The position numbers and the translations under genes are program-made. A model generated the notes under the pieces. It made no database searches, was not told where the DNA came from, and was given only the letters and a program-made list of their open reading frames with translations. Of a stretch of 48,378 nucleotides of DNA, positions 1 to 6,846 are shown piece by piece (within the stretch, counting starts at the first letter, position 1; the number at the start of each line of letters is the position of its first letter). This stretch comes from Deltaproteobacteria bacterium (GTDB lineage Bacteria; Desulfobacterota; Syntrophia; Syntrophales; UBA2192): NCBI GenBank assembly GCA_012728915.1, contig JAAYEC010000053.1, positions 1 through 48,378 on the forward strand. Reading direction: 5' to 3'.

Positions 1-145
1 AGCTCTGGTACTTTTCCTTCTGGATGAAATCCCACAGGGCCTTGCCGTCGGCGGCGGGCCCCTTTTTGGCCTGGGCGAAAAGCATGCCCGTCAGAACGAG
101 TGTCACGGCGAAAACAATGGCGAAAACGAGAAATCCTTTCTTCAT
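1..145 (-). CDS. Secreted protein, N-terminal fragment (possibly cytochrome P460-like)
   Basis: Only the first 48 codons lie in the window; the gene runs off the left edge. The ATG at 145 follows a GAGG-type ribosome site. Residues 1-25 form a Sec signal peptide: two lysines, a long hydrophobic core, then a cleavage-like LFAQA. The mature start reads KKGPAADGKALWDFIQKEKY, which recalls the N-terminus of small periplasmic haem proteins of the cytochrome P460 family (ALWDYI-type opening), but the haem motif would be beyond the edge. It lies 119 bp downstream of the storage-protein gene in the same direction, so it may belong to the Mo/W operon or start a new unit. Export is well supported; the family is a guess. 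Confidence 0.55.
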   Translation of the reverse strand, partial: MKKGFLVFAIVFAVTLVLTGMLFAQAKKGPAADGKALWDFIQKEKYQS

Positions 146-264
146 GATCCCAACCTCTTTTTCCCGATGATGTCGTGTCGCTGCACGTCTTCCTTCCTCA
201 TGACCACAATAACGCACGTCGGCCGGGCGCGATGACAGGAAGGTCTCCCTCGCGGACGGGGGGG

Positions 265-1092
265 TCATTTCGTGATGATCGTCCCCACGTGCCTGCCTGC
301 CAGGGCCTTCGTGATGTTGCCTTTCCGGAGGCCGTTGACGATCTGGATGCGGTCGAGGACTTCGCTGTCCCGGAGGATCTCCAGGCAGGGCCGTTCGATG
401 ATCAGGTCGTCCAGGTTTCTCCGGATCAATTCCCCGGCGCCGATCTTCTCGATGAATTTCGCCTTTTTGTTCTTCTTGGGATTGTCCGTGTAGAGGCCGT
501 CCTCGTCCTTGACGAGGATGCAGCTCTTCGCCCCGATGAGATCCGCCACGATGAGAGTGCCCACATCGGTGCGGTGCATGGGGATCCGCCATGTCGGCGA
601 CGGAAGGGCATAGTAGTCGTAAGGGGGCATCCCGTGCATGACGGGGATGCAGCCCTGGGCGAAGTAGGTCGGCAGCTTCATGATCTCGTCGTGGCCGATC
701 TTGATGCCGCCCCAGGGGGAAAGCAGCGTGGCCACCAGCAGGGCGTTCTGCTCGGAGATGGAACTGCCGAACTTGGAGATGATCCCCGTCGGCATGCCAA
801 GCTCGAGGCCGATGGTGTAGATGTGCCGGCTCCGCGTTCCGCCGCCCGTCAGGAGAAACATCCTGTGCTTCTTCTTGTTGGCGGCGATCTCCCTCACCAC
901 CTGCGGCAGGGCCTTCTTCCCGAGGTCGCAGATGGACTGCCCGCCGATCTTCAGGACATGCACATCCGGGAACAGCCTCTGCTGGGGGGCTACCTCGTAG
1001 CCTTCGGCAAAGGATTGGCTGACGAGGCTCTCTCCCATGAGCCTGCTCTTGACGTGCAGACGTCTGCTGTCGCGCTCCCGGATCAGCACCAT
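265..1092 (-). CDS. mosB: Molybdenum storage protein subunit, MosB-like (amino acid kinase fold)
   Basis: A 275-residue amino-acid-kinase-fold protein. It resembles the Azotobacter MoSto beta subunit: a VLKIGGQS opening, a TGGGTRSRHIY loop, VKDEDGLYTDNPK and a C-terminal VNGLRKGNITKALAG-HVGTIIT block. Known MoSto binds ATP and packs polynuclear molybdate or tungstate inside a hexameric cage in the cytoplasm. The start at 1092 is preferred over the in-frame ATG at 1119 because GGAGG sits five bases upstream. Azotobacter MoSto needs an alpha and a beta subunit; only one subunit gene is visible here, so the cage may be homomeric. It is the last certain gene of the tungstate operon, which supports an Mo/W storage role over UMP kinase, which shares the fold. 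Confidence 0.85.
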   Translation of the reverse strand: MVLIRERDSRRLHVKSRLMGESLVSQSFAEGYEVAPQQRLFPDVHVLKIGGQSICDLGKKALPQVVREIAANKKKHRMFLLTGGGTRSRHIYTIGLELGMPTGIISKFGSSISEQNALLVATLLSPWGGIKIGHDEIMKLPTYFAQGCIPVMHGMPPYDYYALPSPTWRIPMHRTDVGTLIVADLIGAKSCILVKDEDGLYTDNPKKNKKAKFIEKIGAGELIRRNLDDLIIERPCLEILRDSEVLDRIQIVNGLRKGNITKALAGRHVGTIITK

Positions 1093-1158
1093 GATTCCTC
1101 CGTTCGTCTGTGTACGCATCGGCTCGACGCCGCGGTCATGCGGGCGAAACCGTGTCCT

Positions 1159-1407
1159 TTACTTCCTGGGCTTCCGTCCCCGGGGCGGTTCAGCCACTTC
1201 CACCTCCGCCTCGCTTCCCTTCGCGCCCCCCTCCAGCAGGACGAGCTTCGCGCCGGCGGCCTTGGCGATCTGCTCGAGCTCCTTCTTCCGCAGATGCTCG
1301 GCGTAAATGTCGATGGCGACCCCCGACACGGCCACGAGCTTGAATCGGGGCTTCTTCTCCCCCTCGCCCACCTTTCCGCGCTCGCGGTAGAAAATTTTTC
1401 CCGGCAT
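1159..1407 (-). CDS. 82-aa conserved-looking hypothetical protein in the Mo/W operon
   Basis: A small soluble basic protein of 82 residues. The ATG at 1407 follows a textbook GGAGGTGA ribosome site. The middle (residues ~20-62) looks like a compact alpha/beta unit: FKLVAVSGVAIDIYAEHLRK, then KELEQIAKAAGAKLVLLEGG. The tail is charged and ends in a basic PRGRKPRK segment. There is no signal peptide, membrane segment, cysteine or histidine-rich metal site. It starts five bases after the stop of the TiaS-like gene and lies 66 bp before the storage protein, so co-expression is very likely. I do not recognise the family. A helper or adaptor for the storage protein or the TiaS-like enzyme is inference from position only. 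Confidence 0.8.
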   Translation of the reverse strand: MPGKIFYRERGKVGEGEKKPRFKLVAVSGVAIDIYAEHLRKKELEQIAKAAGAKLVLLEGGAKGSEAEVEVAEPPRGRKPRK

Positions 1408-1412
1408 GTTCG

Positions 1413-2144
1413 TCACCTCCCGTGGGATGTCTTGCTGCGCTTCTCCCAGAGGGTATACCACAACCCGTCGCCGGACGGTAGCACGGGGACGACCGCGCGA
1501 TGGCCAAGCAGGCGCGGCCTCAGCCACCCCTTCGTGTCCACCCGGTCTCCAGGGCGCGGGGAAAGGGCGTCGCGGTCCATGGAGACAACGGACATGCCGC
1601 GCTCCTCGAGTGAGGCCACCGTGGCGATGACCGGCAGCTCCCGCAGGCGGGCGAATTCGATGAAGCGGCCGCTCCAGCCCGATGCCGTGAGTCCCACGGC
1701 GGCCGCGGCTCCGATGATACCGTCGTTGGTGCCCCCATGGCCGGAGAGGTGAAAGCCCTTGGCCGCCCGAACGGCCTCGGCCTGCGGGACCACGCGCTCC
1801 GTGCAGCGGCGGCCGAATTCCACGAGGGGTGCCAGGGCCCCGTTGTCGCTCCAGGCGATGCAAAGCCCCGGGTCGCTTCCTGCCAGGGATTGCGTTTCGA
1901 TATGGCGGACGGCCCGTTCGCGCAGGGTATCCAGGCAGTCGCTGCCGGGGGCCTCCACGATGAGGCACGCGGAGCTGTTGTGCGAGGTATAGGGGATCCG
2001 GTCGTCGACGAGCAACTGCTGACGGACGACGCCCTGGAGAATGCACCGCTCCGGCAGGTGCTCCTCGAACCGGCGCGCCAGCTTCCCCGTACCGACGTCA
2101 GCGTCGATATGGTCGGTGTCGTCGAATCCAATGTAGATTTTCAT
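1413..2144 (-). CDS. TiaS-like protein (GFDDTD kinase-type domain), function unknown
   Basis: 243 residues opening with IGFDDTDHIDADVGTGKLA, the signature of the three-component kinase domain of archaeal TiaS, the tRNA(Ile2) 2-agmatinylcytidine synthetase. Further matching blocks are PYTSHNSSACLIVEA (~52-66) and SGHGGTNDGIIGAAAAVG (~134-151). It lacks the C-terminal OB-fold and zinc-ribbon tRNA-binding domains of archaeal TiaS (~420 residues). Bacteria normally read AUA with TilS-made lysidine, so a tRNA role is unlikely. It is wedged between tupC (39-bp gap) and the 82-aa gene (5-bp gap). An ATP-dependent activity on a small ligand or cofactor connected with Mo/W is inference. The family link is fairly firm; the function is open. 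Confidence 0.82.
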   Translation of the reverse strand: MKIYIGFDDTDHIDADVGTGKLARRFEEHLPERCILQGVVRQQLLVDDRIPYTSHNSSACLIVEAPGSDCLDTLRERAVRHIETQSLAGSDPGLCIAWSDNGALAPLVEFGRRCTERVVPQAEAVRAAKGFHLSGHGGTNDGIIGAAAAVGLTASGWSGRFIEFARLRELPVIATVASLEERGMSVVSMDRDALSPRPGDRVDTKGWLRPRLLGHRAVVPVLPSGDGLWYTLWEKRSKTSHGR

Positions 2145-2183
2145 GCGTCTGCTGCTGGCCTCCAGAGGATGACAACGCGCCTC

Positions 2184-3275
2184 TCAGCCGCCGCCCTTGC
2201 GGATCACGTGGATGGCCGTGGCCTTCACGGAGGCGGCGACCTCGTCGCCTTCCTTGAGGGAAAGGTCTTCGAGGGCGTGTGTCGTCACGAAGGCGACGAG
2301 CGGGAACCCGCAGGCGATCTCGACCCGGTGGACAAGCCCCAGGGGGATAATCCGGCCGATCCGGCCGCGGAAGGTGTTTCGGGCGCTTGTCTTCGCGGTC
2401 CCGTCGGGAATGGCGAGGGTCACGTTTTCGGGACGGATGCAGACGGTCACTTTCTCGCCGACGCGGCCCCTGCCGACGACCTCGATGACCGAGCCGTCGA
2501 CGGAAACGAACAGGGCTGTTTCGTTCGTTTCCCGGACCGCGCCTTCGAGGATCGTCTCCGTTCCCACGAAGTGCGCCACGAACTCGTCGACGGGCCGGTT
2601 CATCACGATGGACGGGCGGTCGATCTGCGCGATGCGTCCCCCTTCCATGACGGCGATGCGATCCGATAGACGGAGGGCCTCGTTGCGGTCATGGGTGGCC
2701 ATGATCGTCGTGGTCTTCGTCTCGGCCAGCACCTTTTCCAGGTCCGCGACGATAGACTCCCTCGTCGGGGGGTCTAGCGCCGCGAAGGGTTCGTCGAGAA
2801 AGAGGACCTCCGGCGACAGGGCAAAGGCCCTCGCGAGGCTCGTCCGCTGGGCCTCCCCACCGGAAAGCGTCTTGGCGGAGCGTTCGCCCAGGTGGGCGAT
2901 GCCGAAGCGCTCGAGCTGCGCCCTTGCGATCTGCCGTGACTCCTTACCCCCCCGGCCGCGCATCTTGAGCCCCGAGACGACGTTGTTGAATACGGTCGTG
3001 TCGAAGAGCAGGGGCTCCTGGAAGACCATGGTGAGATTTCGGCGAAACTCAAGGGCGCCGTAATCCGGTCCCACCACCCGCCCCCGGAAGAGAACCTCTC
3101 CCGCCGAAGGCTTGCTCAGGTAGGACAAGGCCTGCAGCAGCGTCGTCTTGCCGGCCCCGTTCGGTCCGATGAGGGAGAGGGTCTCCCCTTCGATGATCGC
3201 GAGGTCGGGCACGTCGACCAGCAGGCTTCCCCCTCGGATCACTTTCAGGTTTTTCGCCTCCAGGATCGTCGTCAT
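2184..3275 (-). CDS. tupC: Tungstate/molybdate ABC transporter ATP-binding protein
   Basis: A 363-residue ABC ATPase that powers oxyanion import at the inner membrane. Walker A GPNGAGKTT is at residues 37-45, the Q-loop at FQEP (~85-88), the signature LSGGE at 137-141, Walker B VLFLDEP at 157-163, and the switch histidine in MATHD. Residues ~265-363 are an extra regulatory domain of TOBE type, as in ModC/WtpC, where oxyanion binding can shut the transporter down. The gene overlaps tupB by four bases (3272-3275, ATGA), so the two are translationally coupled. The neighbouring TupA proteins make tungstate the most likely substrate; molybdate is possible too. Confidence 0.92.
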   Translation of the reverse strand: MTTILEAKNLKVIRGGSLLVDVPDLAIIEGETLSLIGPNGAGKTTLLQALSYLSKPSAGEVLFRGRVVGPDYGALEFRRNLTMVFQEPLLFDTTVFNNVVSGLKMRGRGGKESRQIARAQLERFGIAHLGERSAKTLSGGEAQRTSLARAFALSPEVLFLDEPFAALDPPTRESIVADLEKVLAETKTTTIMATHDRNEALRLSDRIAVMEGGRIAQIDRPSIVMNRPVDEFVAHFVGTETILEGAVRETNETALFVSVDGSVIEVVGRGRVGEKVTVCIRPENVTLAIPDGTAKTSARNTFRGRIGRIIPLGLVHRVEIACGFPLVAFVTTHALEDLSLKEGDEVAASVKATAIHVIRKGGG

Positions 3276-3970
3276 CGCGGCCGCTCCCGCTGCTGGACGT
3301 AGGTGAGAACGAGGTTGATCAGGTAGGCAAACAGGAGCAGGATGATGCTCAGTGCGATGGCGATGTCGAAGTTTCCGCGGCTCGTTTCCATGACGGTGGC
3401 CGTCGTGAGGACGCGGGTATAGCCCATGATGTTGCCGCCCACCATGATGGATGCGCCGACCTCTGAGATGACGCCGCCGAAGCCGGCCATAACGGCCGCC
3501 AGGAGGGCAAGCTTCGCTTCGCGGATGAGAACCAGCACCATCTGCAGGCGCGTGGCCCCCAGGGCGAGGATCTGCAGCCGAAGCTTTCGGGGCAGCTGCT
3601 GTATGGCCGCGAGTGAAATCCCCATCACGATGGGGGTCGCGATGACGGCCTGGGCGATGATCATGGCCGACGGGGTGTAGAGGATCTCCAGGAAACCGAA
3701 CGGCCCGTTCCGCCAGAGGAAAATCGTGACGAAGAGCCCCACCACCACGGGAGGCAGGCCCATCCCCGTGTTGATGAGGCTCACCACGATCCGGCGCCCC
3801 GGGAACTGCGTGAGGGCCACCACGGTTCCCACGGACATCCCGAGAAAGAGGCTGATCAGCGTCGCCGTTCCCGAGACTTTCAGCGAGAACCAGGTGACCC
3901 CCAGGACTTCGCGGTCAAATGTGAAAAGCAGGATGAAGGCCTGCCGGATGCCTTCAAGGATGATGTCCAT
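3272..3970 (-). CDS. tupB: Tungstate ABC transporter permease
   Basis: A 232-residue integral membrane protein with about five to six hydrophobic segments. A cytoplasmic EAA-type loop (ALGATRLQMVLVLIREAKLA, ~135-155) contacts the ATPase. The pattern FGGVISEVGASIMVGGNI after the loop is typical of TupB/WtpB-type permeases. The start codon at 3970 abuts the stop of the upstream binding-protein gene with no gap, and the 3' end overlaps tupC. This is a complete, normal-length permease. Confidence 0.93.
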   Translation of the reverse strand: MDIILEGIRQAFILLFTFDREVLGVTWFSLKVSGTATLISLFLGMSVGTVVALTQFPGRRIVVSLINTGMGLPPVVVGLFVTIFLWRNGPFGFLEILYTPSAMIIAQAVIATPIVMGISLAAIQQLPRKLRLQILALGATRLQMVLVLIREAKLALLAAVMAGFGGVISEVGASIMVGGNIMGYTRVLTTATVMETSRGNFDIAIALSIILLLFAYLINLVLTYVQQRERPR

Positions 3971-4840
3971 TTACAGCCCCAGCGCCTCCTCCTTCTTGCC
4001 CGCATCGGGGAAGAACAGCGGTGAGCCGTACTTGTCGACGCCGAAGGTCTTGATGATGTCCTGCGTTTCCTTGGACACCATGAAGTCGGCGAAGGCCTTG
4101 CCGCCGGGGAAGTTGGCCTTGGGCCATTTCTTGGGATTTACCTCGATGACGTGGTAGATATTGAGCAGAATGCCGTCCCCTTCGACGAGGATGTCGAGGC
4201 CCAGGTTCTTCTTCAGGGCCAGGTAGGTTCCCCGGTCGGCCAGCGTGTAAGTCTTCTTCTCAGCCGACACGGCCAGCGTCTGTCCCATGCCGAGCCCCGT
4301 CTGCTGGTACCACTTCTCCCCTTCATATTTCACGCCGCCGGCTTTCCAGATGTCGATTTCCTTGACGTGCGTTCCCGAGCGGTCACCGCGGGACATGAAG
4401 ATGCTGCCCGAGCCGGCAATTTTCTTGAACGCCTCCGTGGCTTTTTTCATTCCCCGGATTCCGGCCGGATCGGCGGGCGGGCCTACGATGATGAAGTCGT
4501 TGTGCATGACGAGCCTGCGCTCCACGCCGTTGCCGTCGGCCATGAACTTCTTTTCCGCCGCGGGCGAGTGGACGAGCAGGATGTCGGCCTCACCCTTGGC
4601 GCCCATGGCCATCGCCTGGCCCGAGCCGACGGCGATCGTCTTGACGAAGTAGCCCGTCTTTTTCTCGAAAATGGGGATCAGCACGTCAAGAAGCCCCGTG
4701 TCCTGCGTGCTCGTCGTCGTCGCGAGGATGACCGCTTTCTGGGGCTTGGCGGCCTCGGCGGCCGTGAACCCGCCCGCGACGAGCAGTGCGGCGGTAGCCA
4801 GTGCGATCCCGGTAAGGAACATATTCTTCTTGAATTTCAT
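3971..4840 (-). CDS. tupA: Tungstate-binding periplasmic protein TupA
   Basis: A 289-residue exported binding protein. The ATG at 4840 follows AAGGAGG; a longer reading to 4933 lacks such a site. Residues 1-30 are a signal peptide. The mature part opens with ILATTTSTQDTGLLDVLIP, the TTTST motif of TupA that contributes to oxyanion binding. IAVGSGQAM and SRGDRSGTH, other ligand-pocket loops of the family, follow. It delivers tungstate to TupB/TupC. It directly abuts tupB and follows a paralogous gene 46 bp upstream. It is the canonical copy of the two binding proteins here. Confidence 0.93.
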   Translation of the reverse strand: MKFKKNMFLTGIALATAALLVAGGFTAAEAAKPQKAVILATTTSTQDTGLLDVLIPIFEKKTGYFVKTIAVGSGQAMAMGAKGEADILLVHSPAAEKKFMADGNGVERRLVMHNDFIIVGPPADPAGIRGMKKATEAFKKIAGSGSIFMSRGDRSGTHVKEIDIWKAGGVKYEGEKWYQQTGLGMGQTLAVSAEKKTYTLADRGTYLALKKNLGLDILVEGDGILLNIYHVIEVNPKKWPKANFPGGKAFADFMVSKETQDIIKTFGVDKYGSPLFFPDAGKKEEALGL

Positions 4841-4886
4841 CACGTTATCCTCCTTCTTGTCGATGAGTGCGGAAAGCGGCGGTTTC

Positions 4887-5747
4887 CTATTCCTTGATGC
4901 CCTTCTTCTTTCTCCATTCCTTGGAATTGGCAAAGAAGAGGGGGCTTCCGTACTTGTCCTTCCCGAAGGTGCTGATGATCTTCTGCCCCTTGTTGGGGTT
5001 GGTGAGCCATTTGACGAAGCTCATCGCGTCCTTGTGGTTCACGCGGGGGAATTTCTTGGGGTTGACGGGGATGAGGGTGATAAAGTTCAGCATGGCCTTG
5101 TCGTTCTCCACGAGGATATCGAGCGCGATCTCCTTTCTCAGGGAGAGGTAGGTGGCGCGGTCGATCAGCGTGTAGACCTGCTTTTCGTTCACGTACCGCA
5201 GGGTCGCGGCGTTGCCAGCGGTGCCCTTCTCGTAGACGACATACCACGGGGCGGCGGGCTTGATTCCAGCCCCTTCCCAGAGAACCATTTCCGCCACGTG
5301 CGTGCCTGATTTGTCTCCCCGCGAGACGAAGGTCGCCTGCTTGGCCGCGATGGCCTTCAGGGCCTCGGCGGCCGTCTTCATGCCGCGGATTTTTGCCGGA
5401 TCCGAAGGGGGCCCCACGAGGACGAAGTCATTGTACATCAGGTCTATCCTCTCCGTCCCGTAGCCGTCGGCCACGAATTTCTCCTCCAGCGCCTTTGCGT
5501 GAACCATGACCAGGTCGATGTTGCCCTTTTCCGCCATCTTGAGCGTGGCTCCCGTCCCGGCCCCTACGTGGCGGACGCGGATGCCCGTCTCTTTTTCGAA
5601 CTGATCCTCCAGGACCGCCACGATCCCCGCGTCGACGGGGCCGATGGTGCTGGCCATGAAGACGAAGCCCTTCGTCTGGGCCTGGGCCAGTGTTGCCATG
5701 CCCAGGACGAGCATGACGACGAGAACGGATTGCAGTTTGTGTCTCAT
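4887..5747 (-). CDS. Second TupA-type binding protein, divergent ligand motif
   Basis: 286 residues with a signal peptide ending near AQAQ (residue ~24). The ATG at 5747 follows GAAAGGAGAAACC. It aligns along its whole length with the TupA next door: VEEKFVADGYG-type block, YNDFVLVGPPSDPAKIRGM, SRGDKSGTH, NPKKFPR and a FGKDKYGSPLFF tail. The defining TTTSTQDTG motif is replaced by ASTIGPVDAG, so several pocket threonines and serines are lost or moved. It probably shares the single TupBC permease but may bind a different anion or bind with different affinity. An ancient tandem duplication is inferred from the full-length similarity and adjacency. Confidence 0.88.
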   Translation of the reverse strand: MRHKLQSVLVVMLVLGMATLAQAQTKGFVFMASTIGPVDAGIVAVLEDQFEKETGIRVRHVGAGTGATLKMAEKGNIDLVMVHAKALEEKFVADGYGTERIDLMYNDFVLVGPPSDPAKIRGMKTAAEALKAIAAKQATFVSRGDKSGTHVAEMVLWEGAGIKPAAPWYVVYEKGTAGNAATLRYVNEKQVYTLIDRATYLSLRKEIALDILVENDKAMLNFITLIPVNPKKFPRVNHKDAMSFVKWLTNPNKGQKIISTFGKDKYGSPLFFANSKEWRKKKGIKE

Positions 5748-5763
5748 GGTTTCTCCTTTCCAC

Positions 5764-6681
5764 TTAAAGGGTTGAATGTAGGATCTTCCCCGAATCCTCG
5801 AAACCGTAGCCACCGAGTTTCTCGAAGCGCTCCCGGAACCCCGGGGATCGCAGGATGTCCACGAGGGCCTGGATGCCCCGGTGGAAGTACGTCGTCTGTC
5901 CGAGGGCCATGTCGAAATGCTCGCGGGTCACGGGGATAAAGTGGAGGCCCATCAGGCGCGAGACGGCCACCGATGCCAGCCCCGCGTCGGCCTCTCCCGA
6001 GAGGATGGAGAGCCCGACCTCGACATGGGTGTGAACCTCCCGTTCGTAACCCGCAATGGCTGCCGGCGGGATACGTCGTTTCCTCAGTTCGCTCTCCAGC
6101 AAAAGCCTGGTTCCCGAACCTGCCTGGCGGTTCACGAAAAGGACGCCGCTCGCGGAAAGGTCTTCAAAACTCCTGATTTTTTTCGGGTTTCCCGGGGCGG
6201 TGACAATGCCGATCTCCCGGCGGAAGAGATGAACAAGGACGGCCTTGGCCCCGGGGATGAATTTCGGAATAAAAGGGATATTGTAACTCCCCGTCTCCGG
6301 GTCGAGCAGGTGCGTCCAGGCAACATCCGTGTGGCCGGCGCCGAGCGCCTTGAGCCCCTCCGTGCTCCCCGTGTTGGCACAGAAAAAGTAGAAATCGGGG
6401 TGGGAACGACGCAGGGCCGTCAGGAGAACGTCCAGCACGGGGTCGTTGCTCCCCGAAGCCAGGATCGCCCCTTCCACGGTGCGGCTCTTCTCCCTCGCCT
6501 GCTTGAGTCCGGCCCGGGCGGTTTCCCCGATCCACTCATCGATGAGCTTTTTCGGAAAGACCCACTTGCCGGTGATTCTCGTCCCCGGAATCCGTCCCGC
6601 CTTGATCAGGGCATAGACCTGCTTGTCGTTGATGCCCAGATAGGCGGCCAACTCCTTGGTGTTCATCATCTCCGCAGACAT
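5764..6681 (-). CDS. Excisionase-type HTH regulator with periplasmic-binding-protein-like sensor domain
   Basis: 305 residues. Residues ~5-55 (MNTKELAAYLGINDKQVYAL through GKWVFPKKLIDEWI) are a MerR/excisionase-family winged helix. The rest (~70-305) is a PBP-like domain: GSNDPVLDVLLTAL, CANTGSTEGLKAL, NRQAGSGTRLLLE and SGEADAGLASVAVSRLMGL. This resembles the cytosolic PBP domain seen in molybdate/tungstate-linked regulators. The start at 6681 has GAGGG upstream; in-frame ATGs at 6705, 6669 and 6666 are alternatives. It is the first gene of the operon, 16 bp before the binding protein. Sensing Mo/W oxyanion and controlling this operon and the divergent gene is inferred from domain and position. 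Confidence 0.87.
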   Translation of the reverse strand: MSAEMMNTKELAAYLGINDKQVYALIKAGRIPGTRITGKWVFPKKLIDEWIGETARAGLKQAREKSRTVEGAILASGSNDPVLDVLLTALRRSHPDFYFFCANTGSTEGLKALGAGHTDVAWTHLLDPETGSYNIPFIPKFIPGAKAVLVHLFRREIGIVTAPGNPKKIRSFEDLSASGVLFVNRQAGSGTRLLLESELRKRRIPPAAIAGYEREVHTHVEVGLSILSGEADAGLASVAVSRLMGLHFIPVTREHFDMALGQTTYFHRGIQALVDILRSPGFRERFEKLGGYGFEDSGKILHSTL

Positions 6682-6700
6682 AAAACCCTCGGAAGGGAAA

Positions 6701-6729
6701 ATCATAGCCAATCGAATGACAAAGAGCAA
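6701..6729 (-). promoter_or_regulatory. Candidate promoter of the Mo/W operon
   Basis: On the minus strand TATGAT (6701-6706) is a strong -10 box. TTGCTC (6724-6729) is a weak -35 at 17 bp. The predicted start of transcription lies only about 15-20 bases before the regulator ATG at 6681. The poor -35 suggests dependence on an activator or on the palindromes further upstream at 6764-6806. Confidence 0.45.
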
Positions 6730-6763
6730 CGAAAATCAACCATCGACAACCAATTCCGACAGA

Positions 6764-6806
6764 CAAGTCATTACGACTTGACGGTGTGTCCGCCGGAGTG
6801 TACACT
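6764..6806 (+). promoter_or_regulatory. Sigma-70 promoter overlapped by two palindromes (operator candidates)
   Basis: TTGACG (6778-6783), 17 bp, TACACT (6801-6806) is a good promoter for the oxidoreductase gene starting at 6847. An inverted repeat CAAGTC-attac-GACTTG (6764-6780) covers the upstream edge of the -35. A perfect 10-bp palindrome AGTGTACACT (6797-6806) covers the -10. Both lie in the 165-bp divergent space next to a regulator gene, so they are natural candidate operators. Confidence 0.6.
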
Positions 6807-6846
6807 GTCGCGAATTCTCAAGCTACGGAAACATAAAGGGAATAAA

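Noticed and set aside
265-1092. UMP kinase (pyrH) for the amino-acid-kinase-fold gene
   Set aside because: The C-terminal VNGL...KALAG-HVGTIIT block and the tungstate-operon context match MoSto, and the usual pyrH neighbours (tsf, frr) are absent.
5881-6846. A 322-codon in-frame extension of the oxidoreductase
   Set aside because: It runs antisense through the regulator gene and across the divergent promoter. The FAD motif starts right after the ATG at 6847.
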